64,000 nt of DNA from Tetmemena sp. SeJ-2015 (Eukaryota > Ciliophora > Spirotrichea > Sporadotrichida > Oxytrichidae), in NCBI GenBank assembly GCA_027382625.1, contig JAJKFJ010021217.1, forward strand, positions 124,001 through 188,000, given 5' to 3'. How positions within the stretch are numbered: position 1 is the stretch's first letter; each line of letters starts with the position of its first letter. Shown piece by piece: positions 1 to 11,564 of this stretch. The notes under the pieces are model-generated. The model was not told the origin of the DNA. It made no database searches and was given only the letters and a program-made list of their open reading frames with translations. The position numbers and the translations under genes are program-made.

Positions 1-139
1 AACATCATTTCATTAGCTGCATAATTGTAGTTCTAATTGGCTTGGTTAGGAGCGAGCACAATTGGCGCTTCACCGTCCATTACCTTTTGCTTAAGGGGTT
101 TATTTTCAGGCTCGTATTCACCTTTGTTAGAGGGTTCCA
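1..139 (-). CDS. 5' part of an unknown gene, cut by the window edge
   Basis: On the minus strand an ATG at 139 opens a frame of 46 codons that runs off the left edge. It is hydrophilic, rich in Pro, Glu, Asn and Lys, and reads MEPSNKGEYEPENKPLKQK at the start. One TAG lies in frame as glutamine. The rest of the gene is outside the window, so no family can be named. The start is supported by AT-rich DNA immediately upstream and ordinary codon use downstream. Confidence 0.5.
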
Positions 140-402
140 TTATATAAGAATTGAGAGTCAATCTATCCTTACTAAAATTATTATAATTTGATCCCCTCCT
201 CAGATTCATATTATATTTTTGGTATTTTTATCCCAAAAATTATCTTATATAGAAAATAAATTAAATAAGGAAGTATGTGATAGTTGAAACACAGATAAAC
301 AAATTTAATGATTGTTTATGTGCGAGAAGTGCATCCATGATAAGATCAAGATGGTAGACAAATGATAACTCAGCAATTACTAATTTATGACTTATAGATA
401 GA

Positions 403-657
403 ATTGCAAGCAGGTCTTTGAATACGACTAAATTAACAACCATGAATTCTAATGTGGATAGTGTCAGCTCTGCAAGACAAATATCAATTGATAAAAAAAT
501 AAGATAATCCATCCAGTTAGTTTGTTTAAGACAAAATTAAATCGAAATTGAAAGATTAGACAGATTAGAGATAGTTATTAGAATAGATCAAAGGATAGCA
601 TGTAGGTTATCTTCCGATTCTAAGAGTAAGTTCTCATCGTATCCTCTTTTGTGATTG
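403..657 (+). CDS. possible coding fragment, charged/coiled-coil-like
   Basis: With TAA/TAG as Gln, the plus strand is open here for about 85 codons and ends at a TGA at about 655-657. The translation is charged and heptad-like (contains IEIERLDRLEIVIRIDQR). An in-frame TGA lies just before it, so this is either the last MDS of a gene or a chance open frame. The minus strand is also open in part. No family recognised. Confidence 0.3.
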
Positions 658-882
658 GCGCGTCTTTTGAGACTTATCGATTTGCATCTCACATTTTCAA
701 TCATGAACTTCAGAAACATTACTATGCATAGGAATAAATGCCCTCCGAGGAACTAAGTTTATTATTAGTATTAAAAGATGTGTATTTATTATGAGATTAT
801 TTCAGATTGAGAGTCGAATGGTCTGAGTGAAGAAATACAGGAGTTTCGTAATAATGGCTCAAGAACTGAAGCGTCTCTGAAT

Positions 883-1120
883 TCATATTATGAAAATGGA
901 TGCTGAGAAATCTCCGTAGGGGAACTGACTCACAAACAAAATCATCAAAAGATGGAGAAACTTCAGCCCCTTCTTTCCGTAATAGCCCTCCCACTTACTA
1001 GCCAGCATGCAATAAGCTACCACTCTAATCAAGAAGGAAAGGCCGATATCAACTGCCAAACCAGCCCAGAAGAAGGCAATCTTCTTGTCATAGTGGTATT
1101 TGCAAAAGGTGAAGGACCCT
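883..1120 (-). CDS. C-terminal segment of a multi-pass membrane protein, perhaps ABCG-type transporter
   Basis: The minus strand encodes about 78 residues ending at TGA (883-885). It has two strongly hydrophobic stretches: AFFWAGLAVDIGLSFLIRVV, and later KFLHLLMILFVS. The pattern of a soluble start (WALGSFTFCKYHYDKK), then a long membrane helix and Tyr/Cys-Met-Leu, resembles the last membrane segments of ABCG half-transporters. This is inference from the hydropathy pattern, with no ATPase domain in view. The upstream part is interrupted by the foldback element starting at 1141, so the rest of the gene is missing or elsewhere. It may be an orphan MDS or a broken gene. Confidence 0.4.
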
Positions 1121-1140
1121 AGAGCCCAATTATGTTAAAT

Positions 1141-1729
1141 TATACTAGAGAATCTAAAGGAAAATAATTCTTAATAAAATCACTTTTTGTGCTCTTATCT
1201 TTCTTCTTCTAATTTAAATCTCTTTATTATTTATTAACTTTAATTTTTAAAAGAATGGCAGCAGCTGACGCTCTCCTCCTCCATCTACAAAAACAAAAAG
1301 CAGTTTGCTCAAGCACGGGAGCTCTCCCAGCCAGTCTGACCTCCACGACTCCTGCCAGTTAAGCAGCACGCAGCCAGCCACCGAGGCCGACCTCAACTCG
1401 GTAGGCGTGCCGAGAGTGAAAGCTAAAGATGGTAGAGGGAGTTCGGAACTTCAGCTCCCTCGCCGACCGAGTTGTGGTCGGCCTCGGTGGCTGGCTGCGT
1501 GCTGCTTAACTGGCAGGATTCGTGGAGGTCAGACTGGCTGGGTCGAGCTCCTGTGCTTGAGCAAACTGCTTTTTGTTTTTGTATATGGAGGAGGAGAGCG
1601 TCAGCAGCTGCCATTCTTTTAAAAATTAACTTTAATAAATAATAAAGAGGTTTAAATTAGAAGAAGAAAGATAAGAACACAAGAAGTGATTGTATTTAAG
1701 AATTATTTTCCTTTGGATTCTCAGGTATA
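1141..1729. mobile_element. 589-bp foldback palindrome (MITE-like)
   Basis: The left arm (about 1141-1400) is repeated in reverse complement in the right arm (about 1465-1729) with only scattered mismatches. The outer 110 bp of each arm are AT-rich; the inner 150 bp are much richer in GC than the surroundings. The ends share TATAC/GTATA and GAGAATC/GATTCTC. Short open frames on both strands (starting MAAADALLL on the minus strand) are mirror images of each other and need not be genes. Best explained as a foldback or MITE-type element able to form a long hairpin. No obvious target-site duplication was seen. Confidence 0.8.
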
Positions 1730-1904
1730 GTAATAGAGTATTTGAATTTATTACAATCGGTAAGAGCAGATCTCATAAATTCAAAAGTTCAAGAATAGAT
1801 ATATTAATCCAAAATTAATTCAGAGCATAAAGGTTTATAGGATATCTATAAATAGCCTTCGAGAGGTATATGGCCTCCTTATTAAAAAATCAAACTAATT
1901 AATC

Positions 1905-2305
1905 TTCCCAATCCACTAGATTTAAATAGGCTCTTGAATTGGAACTGCGAGTGCTTTGTCGCATTTAGAATGGTTCACAAATTTGGATCTTTTCAGAGTC
2001 TAGTTGCATGTAATACAAGTCAAGGGAAACTTCTAACACTAGTCCAAATGATGGAGAAAAAATAATTTAATTGCTAATTAATTTTATTATCATTATATAT
2101 GTCTTCTGATATTGGAAGACTAGATTGTTCGTTTAGGAACTCCATTAGAAGAAAAATCAGAGGTTTAATTTTTTTGAATATCTTTTCGAAATTAAAACAA
2201 ATTATATTCAAATTTTATTTTACTACAAAGCAAAACTAATCATCTTGCTCGAAATAACTCCCTTTTTTTTAAAAATTATTTAAACTTAATTTAGCATATA
2301 TTTAT
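1905..2305 (+). CDS. possible coding segment, unknown
   Basis: The plus frame is open from about 1905 to the TGA near 2303. The first 55 codons (LPNPLDLNRLLNWNCECF, then VHKFGSFQSLVACNTSQGK) look like real protein with balanced composition. After about 2075 the frame becomes AT-rich and Lys/Ile/Phe-heavy and is probably IES or spacer read by chance. No family recognised. It may be a single MDS. Confidence 0.3.
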
Positions 2306-2816
2306 TGAGATAAGTAATTTTAATTTAAAAACCGCATATAGCTTGTATTTTTTCCCTTTTATCAGCTTCTCAGACGAATTGTATATTCAAAATTGAAATT
2401 ATATATATTAGTAACTTACCTTCGTAATCCTCAAAGCTTGATAAATATTTTTTTTAGAATGAAATGACTTTGTAGGACTGGAGGTTCCTCATCTTGGATT
2501 ATTCATAATTTAGAACTATGCATAGTGTTTTCTTGTTGTTGTGACGCCTCGCTAAAATAAATATATCATTATAAAATATGGAAATAATATCTTAATAATT
2601 CTAGAAATTAAAATTTTATAATAATATTAAATATTTTGACATGCTATAAGCTTATTCCAAATATAAAATAAGAGCAATGAGCTCTATAGTCCTCACCTCT
2701 GCCAAGATGCATAGGTTGATTGTAAATTAATTATATAAACACTTTCAGTGGAAGAATTAATTATAAAGGGGGCAAAAATTAATCAAGATTTGTAATTATA
2801 GATCAGATTAAAACTC
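2306..2816. other. AT-rich spacer
   Basis: About 500 bp of AT-rich DNA with no convincing open frame on either strand. The last 150 bp before 2817 resemble the stretch upstream of 7797, so they belong to the duplicated unit and probably contain the 5' flank of the gene that follows. Confidence 0.6.
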
Positions 2817-5800
2817 ATGGAAAAATAAGGCAACTATTCCTTAGCACTCCTCGTTTCTTGCAACCCCATTAATTTATTATGATGAAGTAATTGTCATTTA
2901 GTTTTTTGCAACTAATACGATGGGTATGAATCTTTTAAGCCTCCTCTAGATCTCAGAAGAATTTAAATTATAGTTGACTAAAAATTCTTCATTATTTAAA
3001 GAATGAGCAATTACTTGACCAGCAAAACTTCATTTAAAGATGTGGTTAAACTGCAAAATCCACTTGTGAATTCAAAAATATAATAGAAGCATCACTCTTT
3101 AATATTTAATGAACGAGATAGAGGAGCAGTTACTTCAAATTCACGAACAGCTCCCACAGCGATCAGAAAGCGTTGTCCTGATCTACTTTTCTGGCAGGGC
3201 CAAGCCATTGATCCTAGGAGATAAAGCACAAGAGTCAACTATGAAAGCTGAAGAGTTTCAAATTGTAGAGTAGCCGGCGCAAGACATAGAAATTAAAATT
3301 ACTACTGATCAGAACAATCCTAATTCTGGCTAGGCATACAAATTTGATTTGCCAAAGACAGTTGGAGTAGAAATCTTTGAGATGGGAGCAGATCATGCAA
3401 CTTAGTTCCCATCTTTAGGCTCACAAAGTTCCACCGCCAGTGGTTAAAGTAAGGAATCTAGCAAAAGTAAGTCAAAGGCAAGCTCAAAATCTTAAACAAA
3501 CAGTAAATCTAAGATTTTAACTTAATTATCATCATCTTTTTCTTAGATATATCTTTATTAAAGAAAAAGAAGGGAACTAATGGCATCAAAGAAGTTATAG
3601 ATAAGCCCAAGTAACCGAAGATTATATACAAAAATGGGCAAAGGATATTTACTGAGGATAAAAATAGTAGTCAGCTCATTCAATAGTGTAGCTCAATCGA
3701 AGTTATTTTAAGCCATTTATTAACTTAATAGAAGATTAGGAAGCGAGAGGAAAGATGATCAGAGCCGCAGATTTGACTCTGCAGTTGCAGGTGGGAGAAG
3801 TTATTCAGGAATTCAGTTTCAATGAACTTTTGAAGAAAATTGGAAGAGTCCCTCAAGATAAAGACTTGGATCAATTTGATTAAATGACGATTTATGAATA
3901 TAAATCAACTAGAACCAGAACTATAAAGAAAGAGCAAGAGCTATAGTGTGGTCATTATCTAGGATGTGATCTAAGAAGGAAAGGCAATACATGAGAGCCT
4001 TCAGCATCAATATGATCAGTTGACTTCTGGAAGTTGGGTGACTAAGATTAGTTATTTTAATTAAGCTTTAATCTATATTTACAAATTACCCCAGGCACTT
4101 ATGAAATGAGGCTGCTGAACAAAAGCGCAGAAATTAAGGACTTAGATTTTCAGGGGAAGTGTCAAGGCTCCTATTTGACTGAGCACTTGATTGCTTATCT
4201 CTCCGGAAATATGGGAGACTTCACTAAAGAACAATCTTAGACTGCTATTGATAAGGCTATTGCAACCTACATCGATCCAATGTTCAGGTCAGTCCAAGAC
4301 TTAAATAAAAGCTACTTCTTGTTACTTAATAGTAAGTTATATAGACAAAATGGAAATGAAGGAGATTAGAGATTTCATAAAAATGGGGACGGTGAATAAG
4401 AAATGGGAGCAAGTTTGAGTTTTTTCTTTTAAATTAAAATTTTAAAAGTAAAAAAGGAAGAGCCAAAGTTGAGTAAAGAAGCCTTAGACACTATAAATAT
4501 GAATGATTAGGAGATAGAGATGTATCACTTGTAAAGCCTAATTCTTAAAGATGGCGTCAGTAACTAATTCTTGACTCAGTCCAGAGAAATCTTTTTTTTA
4601 ATATTTTGTACATAATGAAATTAAATCAAAGTATCAGATGAAAAAATCAAAGACCTGAAGATGATCCTAGATAGAAATCAAGGCACCGAATATATTATCT
4701 TGCACAACGCAACCTTCTTATCTTTAAGTAATTTTTTATGATCGATATGGGAGAGACCATTTTTGTAACTTAGATATTTAGGTTGAAACCAATAATTAAT
4801 ATAATTCATTGTGGCTATGCTGTTTATTATTAAACATTGAGCATCTATGCTTTAATTTTTTAAAAAGGAGTTTATTAATGTATAAATTTTCTAATTTGAT
4901 ATTATCCTTTCAGCTCCAATTTTTGACTACTGGCGAGGAAGCCAGCTTTTGCAGTAATTAGCCATTGTTTTTAGTATTTTTATTGAACTTTTGTGAAGTG
5001 GCTTCAAATCCATCCATTATTGGCATGTTGCAATCCATGAATTATCCTAAAATTGTGGAATTTAATAAATCTGTAAAATTTCCTTTTTTTGAAATGTTTA
5101 TAGCAATTACTAGGCCGACAAGGAGCGCTTTCAGTACCAAGTTTTAACACATATGACAAGAGATTCGTTCTCGTTAGTCCAGGCTTTATAGAAGGAGACT
5201 CAAAAGTTTTTGAAAAATCGGGGCTGAACGTATAATATTTTTACATAAATAACAATAAATATCCAGTGAATGGCATTTTTTTGTTCCTCTTATTATAAAA
5301 AATGGAAACTAGAATAAAACTACTCTTAAGGAGAAAGAGAGAGATAAACTTTAAATATTGAAATAAAATTTTTCCTTGATATCGACTTAAATTGACAAGC
5401 AGAGAGTGTAATTAATAAAAATAAGACAAAAATACCTTCCCCAATATCATATCTGTCATGAAGGGTTATTCAAGCTATCCTCTCTACTATCATGAATTAA
5501 AATATAAAAAAATTGATGAATTCCTTTTAACTTTAAATTATTATAAAAAGGTAAAAACTCTCATTTTAAATATTTTTTGTTCTGCCAATAATTGGACAAG
5601 ATAGCCGCCCAAAACTCCACCATAGATTTTTACTAACTATTAATCCTCATATATTTAGTGCAAGTGAAAATGTGCAGTGACAGAAATGAGATTTTTATAC
5701 TGTATTAAAATGGGAGGTTAGAAAACATTGGCCTCCATTAGACTGAAGATTATTCAAGGGAATATGCCAATTATAGTGCTCCCAAAAAGCTCCAATACGC

Positions 5801-7405
5801 TATCTAATAAGAAATCAAAGGTGGCAAAATAACTGCCTTCGAATATCTCTGGAATAATACTTTTAAGAAAAATTAATGAGAATTTATTTTAAATTTATTA
5901 TTTAACCAGAGTTTGATTGCTTATAAATTATACTTTGCTTGTTGGAAATCATTTAGGTTATCTCTTTCAAGTACTGATAAGTAATGAATCATATCATAGA
6001 GATTGTATCTATTCTTACAACTTCTTAATAAAACAAAACATAAATTCTGGGCCACTCATTTTCCTTTGCCTCTTGTTTAAATGAACTTAAAAAATTTCCC
6101 CTTTCGCGAAATATAAAAGTTTTTTGTTTTATCTATTTTATCCTTTTGAATATAGCTATTACCCTAAATATCAAAGACTATATTATTCACTCTTTTATTT
6201 TTTATTTGTAGTTAAAATTTTTGTATGTGTGATTATTTTTTTACAGATTATAAGACTTCATATTTTTAATAATTTTAATAAGAAAGAGATCAACCCTTAA
6301 AATCTATTTGCAAATTCTCTAATGAAATCGGTTTTTCAAACTCCTATGACAGTGTGATGAGTTCGGGCTCCTTCAAGAACATGAGTGCTGTCACTCAGAT
6401 TCACCGCTTTTCGGAGGGTAAATTTATTGCCACAGTCCAAGATAGGTACATCCACATCTACCTACTAGTAAACTCAGAAATTATTTCAAATTATTTATAA
6501 TCGCACACAAATTATTTTTTTAAATACACTTAATCTATTATTTATTACAAAAATATACAAGTTTATCATAAAAATAGCATATAAAGACCATGTTTTATCG
6601 TTTGTTGAAGTTTATTATTATATTTAATATAGAAATAATACCAGAAAACTACGGATAGCCTCTCTATAATACTAACTTACTTTATTTTCAAAAAAAAATT
6701 CTTAAGATTCTAACTAAAACACCAAATCATTTTTCAAAATGACTCATGACAAATTAAATTTATTCTGATAGATAAAATATTTTCTTTTTTACTCATTATA
6801 GAGTGATTGAGATGGAGTACACAATAAAATCGCTTCATCTAACTAACAATTTTAAAAAATAAATTACGCAGAAGTCTTTAATACATAAATTAACTTAACA
6901 ATTTGAGGCTGTACGCTATAGATACATTTGGGGCACACATGCTTGGCCCAGATATAAAGGAAATATCTCATGAGATAGACCCCTACATGGAGCATTTTAA
7001 ATTTCAATAATCCAGCTTCCAAACTATCGACTACCTGTCCTCAGATCCTACAGAGAATAAGTTTCATTTACAATCATAATAACAAAGTGTATTTTTAAAT
7101 AAGAATGGCTTTAAACGAATAAGGCTTTTGACTGATGAGCAGAAGATTAAACTTCTTGTTCAATAGCCATATAAAGAAGAGGTTTACTCGAGAATCTTTG
7201 AGTACAATTTCAAGGGTAGGAAGTTATCTACCTTCAAAATTTAAATATGTTCTTAATTTATTCTATAAAGATGAAGTTTGTGGACGGAGCTTAAAAATTG
7301 AGGGACAGTGGGGATATATGTGCACCAATCGTTTCTAAAGAAGGGACATTTATAGAGTTTTTAAGTTTTGATGAGCCCTTAAAAACTTTCTTACAAATTT
7401 ATTGA
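2817..7405 (+). CDS. large multi-IES gene of unknown function (copy 1)
   Basis: ATG at 2817 begins MEKQGNYSLALLVSC. Removing pointer-flanked inserts joins the frame through LRRMSNYLTSKTSFKDV, a Ser/Lys-rich linker, a segment around MIRAADLTLQLQVGEV, and GTYEMRLLNKSAEIKDLDF. Placed IESs start at 2857-2965, 3511, 3709, 4047, 4407 and 4587. The 3' half (about 5455-5880, 6300-6480, 6900-7405) has short beta-rich stretches such as FIATVQDRYIHIY, suggesting but not proving a beta-propeller. The stop is TGA at 7403-7405. Two small deletions near 3875-3895, relative to the copy at 7797, shift the frame; they could be mutations or assembly errors. Because the C-terminal MDSs exist only here, this is probably the functional copy. 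No family recognised. Confidence 0.6.
2858..2905. other. IES, pointer TTGCAAC (48 bp)
   Basis: TTGCAAC at 2858-2864 is repeated at 2906-2912. Removing one copy plus the insert joins LVSC to NQYDGYESFKPP in frame. The paralogous IES after 7797 sits at the same place with pointer TTGCAA. Confidence 0.85.
2957..2998. other. IES, pointer AAGAAT (42 bp)
   Basis: AAGAAT at 2957-2962 and again at 2999-3004. Excision joins DLRR to MSNYLTSK in frame. The same pointer is used in the duplicate. Confidence 0.8.
3511..3560. other. IES, pointer AAGA (50 bp)
   Basis: AAGA at 3511-3514 and 3561-3564. Excision joins NSKSK to KKKGTNGIKEV. The duplicate has GAAGA at the same junction. Confidence 0.8.
3709..3730. 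other. IES, pointer GAAG (22 bp)
   Basis: GAAG at 3709-3712 and 3731-3734. Excision joins CSSIE to DQEARGKMIRAADL in frame. The duplicate uses the same pointer around a longer, unrelated insert. Confidence 0.85.
4047..4084. other. IES, pointer ATTA (38 bp)
   Basis: ATTA at 4047-4050 and 4085-4088. Excision joins SWVTKI to TPGTYEMRLL in frame. The same pointer is used in the duplicate. Confidence 0.85.
4407..4459. other. IES, pointer GAGC (53 bp)
   Basis: GAGC at 4407-4410 and 4460-4463. Excision removes an in-frame TGA and joins VNKKWE to PKLSKEALDTI. Confidence 0.8.
4587..4622. other. IES, pointer AAATC (36 bp)
   Basis: AAATC at 4587-4591 and 4623-4627. Excision joins TQSREI to KVSDEKIKDLKM in frame. 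Confidence 0.85.
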
Positions 7406-8493
7406 GGTGTTTATTTTTAGCAATAATATTTATTATCTTACTTCACTCACGCTCTATTTATGTTAAGTTGAGATTTACATATCAAGCGAAGCTCTAATTT
7501 TAATATTTACCATCCTAAACATATAGACTTAAACTTTTTCATCCAAATATACAAATTTATCTTAAAATGACTGGGGTGTTAGTTTTTTTATAAGTTCTAA
7601 ATACTTTTCCCTTTTTAAGCGATTCCTAATCTATCTAACTAATATCAATGAACTTTAATTCCCCCCTTATTACAATATGCATAAGTTGGTTGTTCTTTAA
7701 ATTTAAATGACTTGAATCATTTTTAGTGGAGGGATTAATTATAAAAGAATCAAATAAGTTAATTAAGATTCATAAATTTAACTCAGATTTAAACTAATGG
7801 AAAAATAAGGCAACTATTCCTTAGCACTTCTTAGTTTCTTGCAAATCAATTTTTGTTATGAAGTAATCCTTTTTTCATTTATTGCAACTTAATACGATGG
7901 GTATGAATCCTTTTAAGCCTCCTCTAGATCTCAGAAGAATTATATTAAAGCTGAATAAAAAATGCTTCATAATAAAAAAGAATGAGCAATTACTTGACCA
8001 GCAAAACTTCATTTAAAGATGTGATTAAACTGCAAAATCCACTAGTGAATTCAAAAATATAATAGAAGCATTACTTTAATATTTAATGAACGAGATAGAG
8101 GAGCAGTTACTTCAAATTCACGAACAGCTCCCACAGAGATCAGAAAGCGTTGTCCTTGATATACTTTTCTGGCAGGGCCAAACCCTTGATCCTTGGAGAT
8201 AAAGATTCAGAGCCAACTATGAATACCGAAGAATTTTAAATCGTGGATCAGCCATTGCAAGACTTAGAACATAAAACGACTACTGAGCAGAACAATCCTA
8301 GTTCTGAATATGCATAAAAATTTGATTTGCCAAAGACTGTAGGAGTAGAAATCTTTGATATGGGAGTAGATCATGTAACTTAGTTTCCATCTTTAGGTTA
8401 GTAAAGTTCCACCACCAGTGGCCAAAGTAAAGAATCAGCAGCAAGTAAAAGTAAGGCAAAGGCAAGCTCTAAATTCTCGGTGAGCAGCAAATC

Positions 8494-8540
8494 GAAGATA
8501 ATTAACCCATTATATATTATCATGTATTTAAATTGTATAT
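8494..8540. other. IES in duplicate, pointer GAAGA (47 bp)
   Basis: GAAGA at 8494-8498 and 8541-8545. Excision joins SSKSK to KKKGGSGLKDV. Same place as the AAGA IES at 3511, but the insert sequence is unrelated. Confidence 0.8.
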
Positions 8541-8679
8541 GAAGAAAAAGAAGGGGGGTAGTGGCTTAAAAGATGTTAGTGATTAGCCCAAGCAGCCAAA
8601 GATTATATATAAAAATGGGCAGAGAATTTTTACTGAGGGTGAAAATAGTAGTCAGCTAGTCTAATAGTGCCACTCAGTG

Positions 8680-8730
8680 GAAGTTAATTTAAACCATAGA
8701 TTATGATGGTCATAGTACTTTCATGTAATA
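8680..8730. other. IES in duplicate, pointer GAAG (51 bp)
   Basis: GAAG at 8680-8683 and 8731-8734. Excision joins CHSVE to DQEARAKMIRAADL in frame. The homologous IES at 3709 is only 22 bp. Confidence 0.85.
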
Positions 8731-9042
8731 GAAGATTAGGAAGCGAGAGCGAAGATGATCAGAGCTGCAGATTTGACTTTGCAATTACAAGTGGGAGAAA
8801 TTGTCCAGGAATTCAGTTTCAATGATCTTTTGAAGAAAATTGGGCGAGTCCCTCAAGATAAAGACTTGGATCAACTTGGATTCAAAGTCGATTTATTGAA
8901 TATAAATAAACTAGAACCAGAGCTATTAAGAAAGAGCAAGAGTTACAGTGTGATCATTATTTAAGATGTGATCTAAGAAGGAATTCACGGAAATTTTCAG
9001 CATCAGGGTGATAATTTGACATCGGGAAGTTGGATGACTAAG

Positions 9043-9084
9043 ATTAAATTGAAAGCTGTATTTTATAAATAATTACTTAATTTA
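9043..9084. other. IES in duplicate, pointer ATTA (42 bp)
   Basis: ATTA at 9043-9046 and 9085-9088. Excision joins SWMTKI to TPGTYDVRLLNKN in frame. Homologous to the IES at 4047. Confidence 0.85.
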
Positions 9085-10890
9085 ATTACTCCAGGAACCT
9101 ATGATGTGAGGCTTTTGAACAAGAACGCAGAAATTAAGGACTAAGATTTTCAAGGGAAAAGTCAAGGTTCTTATTTGACTGAGCATTTAATCGCTTATCT
9201 CTCTGGAAATCTGGGAGAAATTTCTAAAGACCAATCCTAGACCTCGATCGACAAGGCAATTGCGACTTAAATCGACCCAATGTTCAGATCAGCCCAAGAC
9301 TTTAAATAATCAGAGAAACTTTATTATAACTATAAAGTTAATTATCTTTGACAAAAACGACATGAAGGAGATAAAAGATTTCATAAAATTGGGATATGTT
9401 AATAAAAAGTGGGGGCAAGTTTGAGTATCCTATTTTCTTTTTTAAAGAAAAAAAAGAAGAGCCAAAGATGAGTTAAGAAGCCTTTGACACTATAAATATG
9501 ACTGAGTCAGAGATAGAGATTTATCACTTGCAAAATCTCATTCATAAAGATGGCATCAGTAACTAGTTTTTGACTCAGTCAAGGGAAATCTTCCTATTTT
9601 TAATTTATTACTGTTTGTGTACTTTATATTTATTGTTAAATCTAAGTATCGGAACTAAAGTTAAAATATCTGAAGATGAGGATAGAAATGACCTATGGTA
9701 GCGAACATATTATCTTGCACAACGAATCCTTCTTATCTTTAAGTATATAAAAAGAGCAAATATTTGAGATTTGGTAGAAGTAATTTTTGTAATTATTTTC
9801 TCATAAGCTTGCTAAGGTAAATAATAAGTTGTTGGGTATTTAAATTTTCACATTTTATCTGTGGTTGTTTAATTACTTTATTATATACCTTAAAAGTCAT
9901 TTATAATTTATTGTCAGTATTTAATTTTATAAGAAAGATTAAAGTACCTTATAAGTAAGTTTACTACTTTTTATGCTTCTAAATAAATAACCTTGGTTAC
10001 AAATCAAAAAAGCAATATTAAAAACTTTCTATCTTGGTTTTTATTTCTGAAATGAAAATAATCTGTTTATAAAATGTTTAATAAGATAGATGATGATTTC
10101 TAATATATTTATTTATCTTTTATTTAATTTTTTTTAAAAATATATTTTGAAAAAAATCTAAAACAAGAGGGTAAATAAGTCAACTCTCGCCCAAGATCTT
10201 ATCTGTTTTTGAAGCTTACACAGATTATCCTGTCTACTATTATAGAAAAAAATAAGCATTAAATTGCTTCTTAATTTAAAGCTAAATAATTTTTTAAAAA
10301 AATAAGAGGCATAAAATTCCTTATTTTAAAAATGAAATTTATTGTCAGGGACTTTTTAAAGATTTAATGGTTTTTCTTTCAATAATTGGAAAAGATAGCA
10401 TCTCAAAAATCCCCAATAGTGATTTTAAATTTTAACTAAAAAATTTATATTCATCATAATTTAGTGCAAGTGAAAATGCGTAGAGACAAAAACGAGTTTT
10501 TTATACTGTATTAAAATGGGAGATTAGAAAATATTAGCCTCTGTTATTTTGAAGATTATTCAGGGTAATATGCCAATTAAAGTGGTCCTAAAAATCTTCA
10601 ATTTGCTATATAAAAAGAAATCAAAGGTGGAAAAATAACTGCCTTCGAATATCTTTGGAATAATACTTTTTGTGTCATTATTTATAGAGTAATTTTCATT
10701 TATAGATGTAAGACTAAAGTTTCTATTTTAAACTTTGTTGGTTGGAAATCATTTGGGCTACCTCTTTCAAGTATATATACGTAGTGATTTCAGACGTGGA
10801 ATGTATGAAAGCTAATCTTTTAACTTCTTAATATAGACCAAAATCATAAAAATTTAGGTCCCTCGCTTTCCACAGCCCTCTCTTGTTTAA

Positions 10891-11545
10891 TTTATTTTTT
10901 AATAAAAAATAAACCTTTAACTAAGAATGAGGGGCTGATTTATGGAGATATTTAAAGATAATTCAAATCTTGCTTGAATAGTATTGCCCTCCAATGCTTG
11001 TTGATTAATTGGAAATTGTTACATTTTCAAATCAGATCAAACTTATTCTAATTTTGTGTTGTGCTTTCATTATAAATCTTTTGGTTATTTAAATACCCAT
11101 TAAGAATGAGGAGATTACTTATTACTCCATTTATATGAGTTCTTTTTTTTTTCTCTAAATATATTATGTAAATTTTGAACTTATAAATCTTCTCAAAAAT
11201 GCTCTCTTTCTCTATGTATTCAGTAGGAGTATAAACGTATCTAGTCATAAAGGATAGGCAAATAAGGGTAGGAATTTTTTTAATAAATAAAAAAAAAAAT
11301 TAAAGTAAATAGACAGGAAGAGGACACGTAAAAAAGAACTTTTCGCTTAATGAGATAATTATTTTTTCATCTTCTCTGTCAAATACTTCTGAAAATGTTG
11401 TAAAAGCTTACAATCAAAACCCCATAATATGATAAGAAAGTGAAAATAAGTTGTGTATAATTAATTTCTTTATTAATACTTATAATCATGCGAGTTCTAC
11501 GCGAAATTACTCAAAAATAACAAAACATGATCCATCCTATCTCAG
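10891..11545. other. AT-rich spacer
   Basis: About 650 bp of AT-rich DNA between the duplicated gene and the transposon relic. Short open frames exist on the minus strand, but their composition (Ile, Tyr, Lys, Asn) is that of random AT-rich DNA. No gene seen. Confidence 0.6.
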
Positions 11546-11564
11546 TTCATTTTGACTCTTAGGT

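Larger units (their letters stand above)
7797..10890 (+). pseudogene. partial, decayed tandem copy of the 2817-7405 gene
   Basis: From about 7670 to 10890 the sequence is a diverged copy of about 2690-6080, with the MDS parts much better conserved than the IES parts. The start (ATG 7797), the Ser/Lys linker, the MIRAADLTLQLQVGE segment and the segment before GGKITAFEYLWNN all recur. Single-base insertions (about 7880, 7930, 8155) and a 2-base loss near 8070 break the frame compared with copy 1, while 8755-9320 is intact. The MDSs matching 6300-7405 of copy 1 are missing, so the copy has no C-terminus. Either a pseudogene in the germline or a donor of segments; sequencing error cannot be excluded for single indels. 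Confidence 0.65.
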
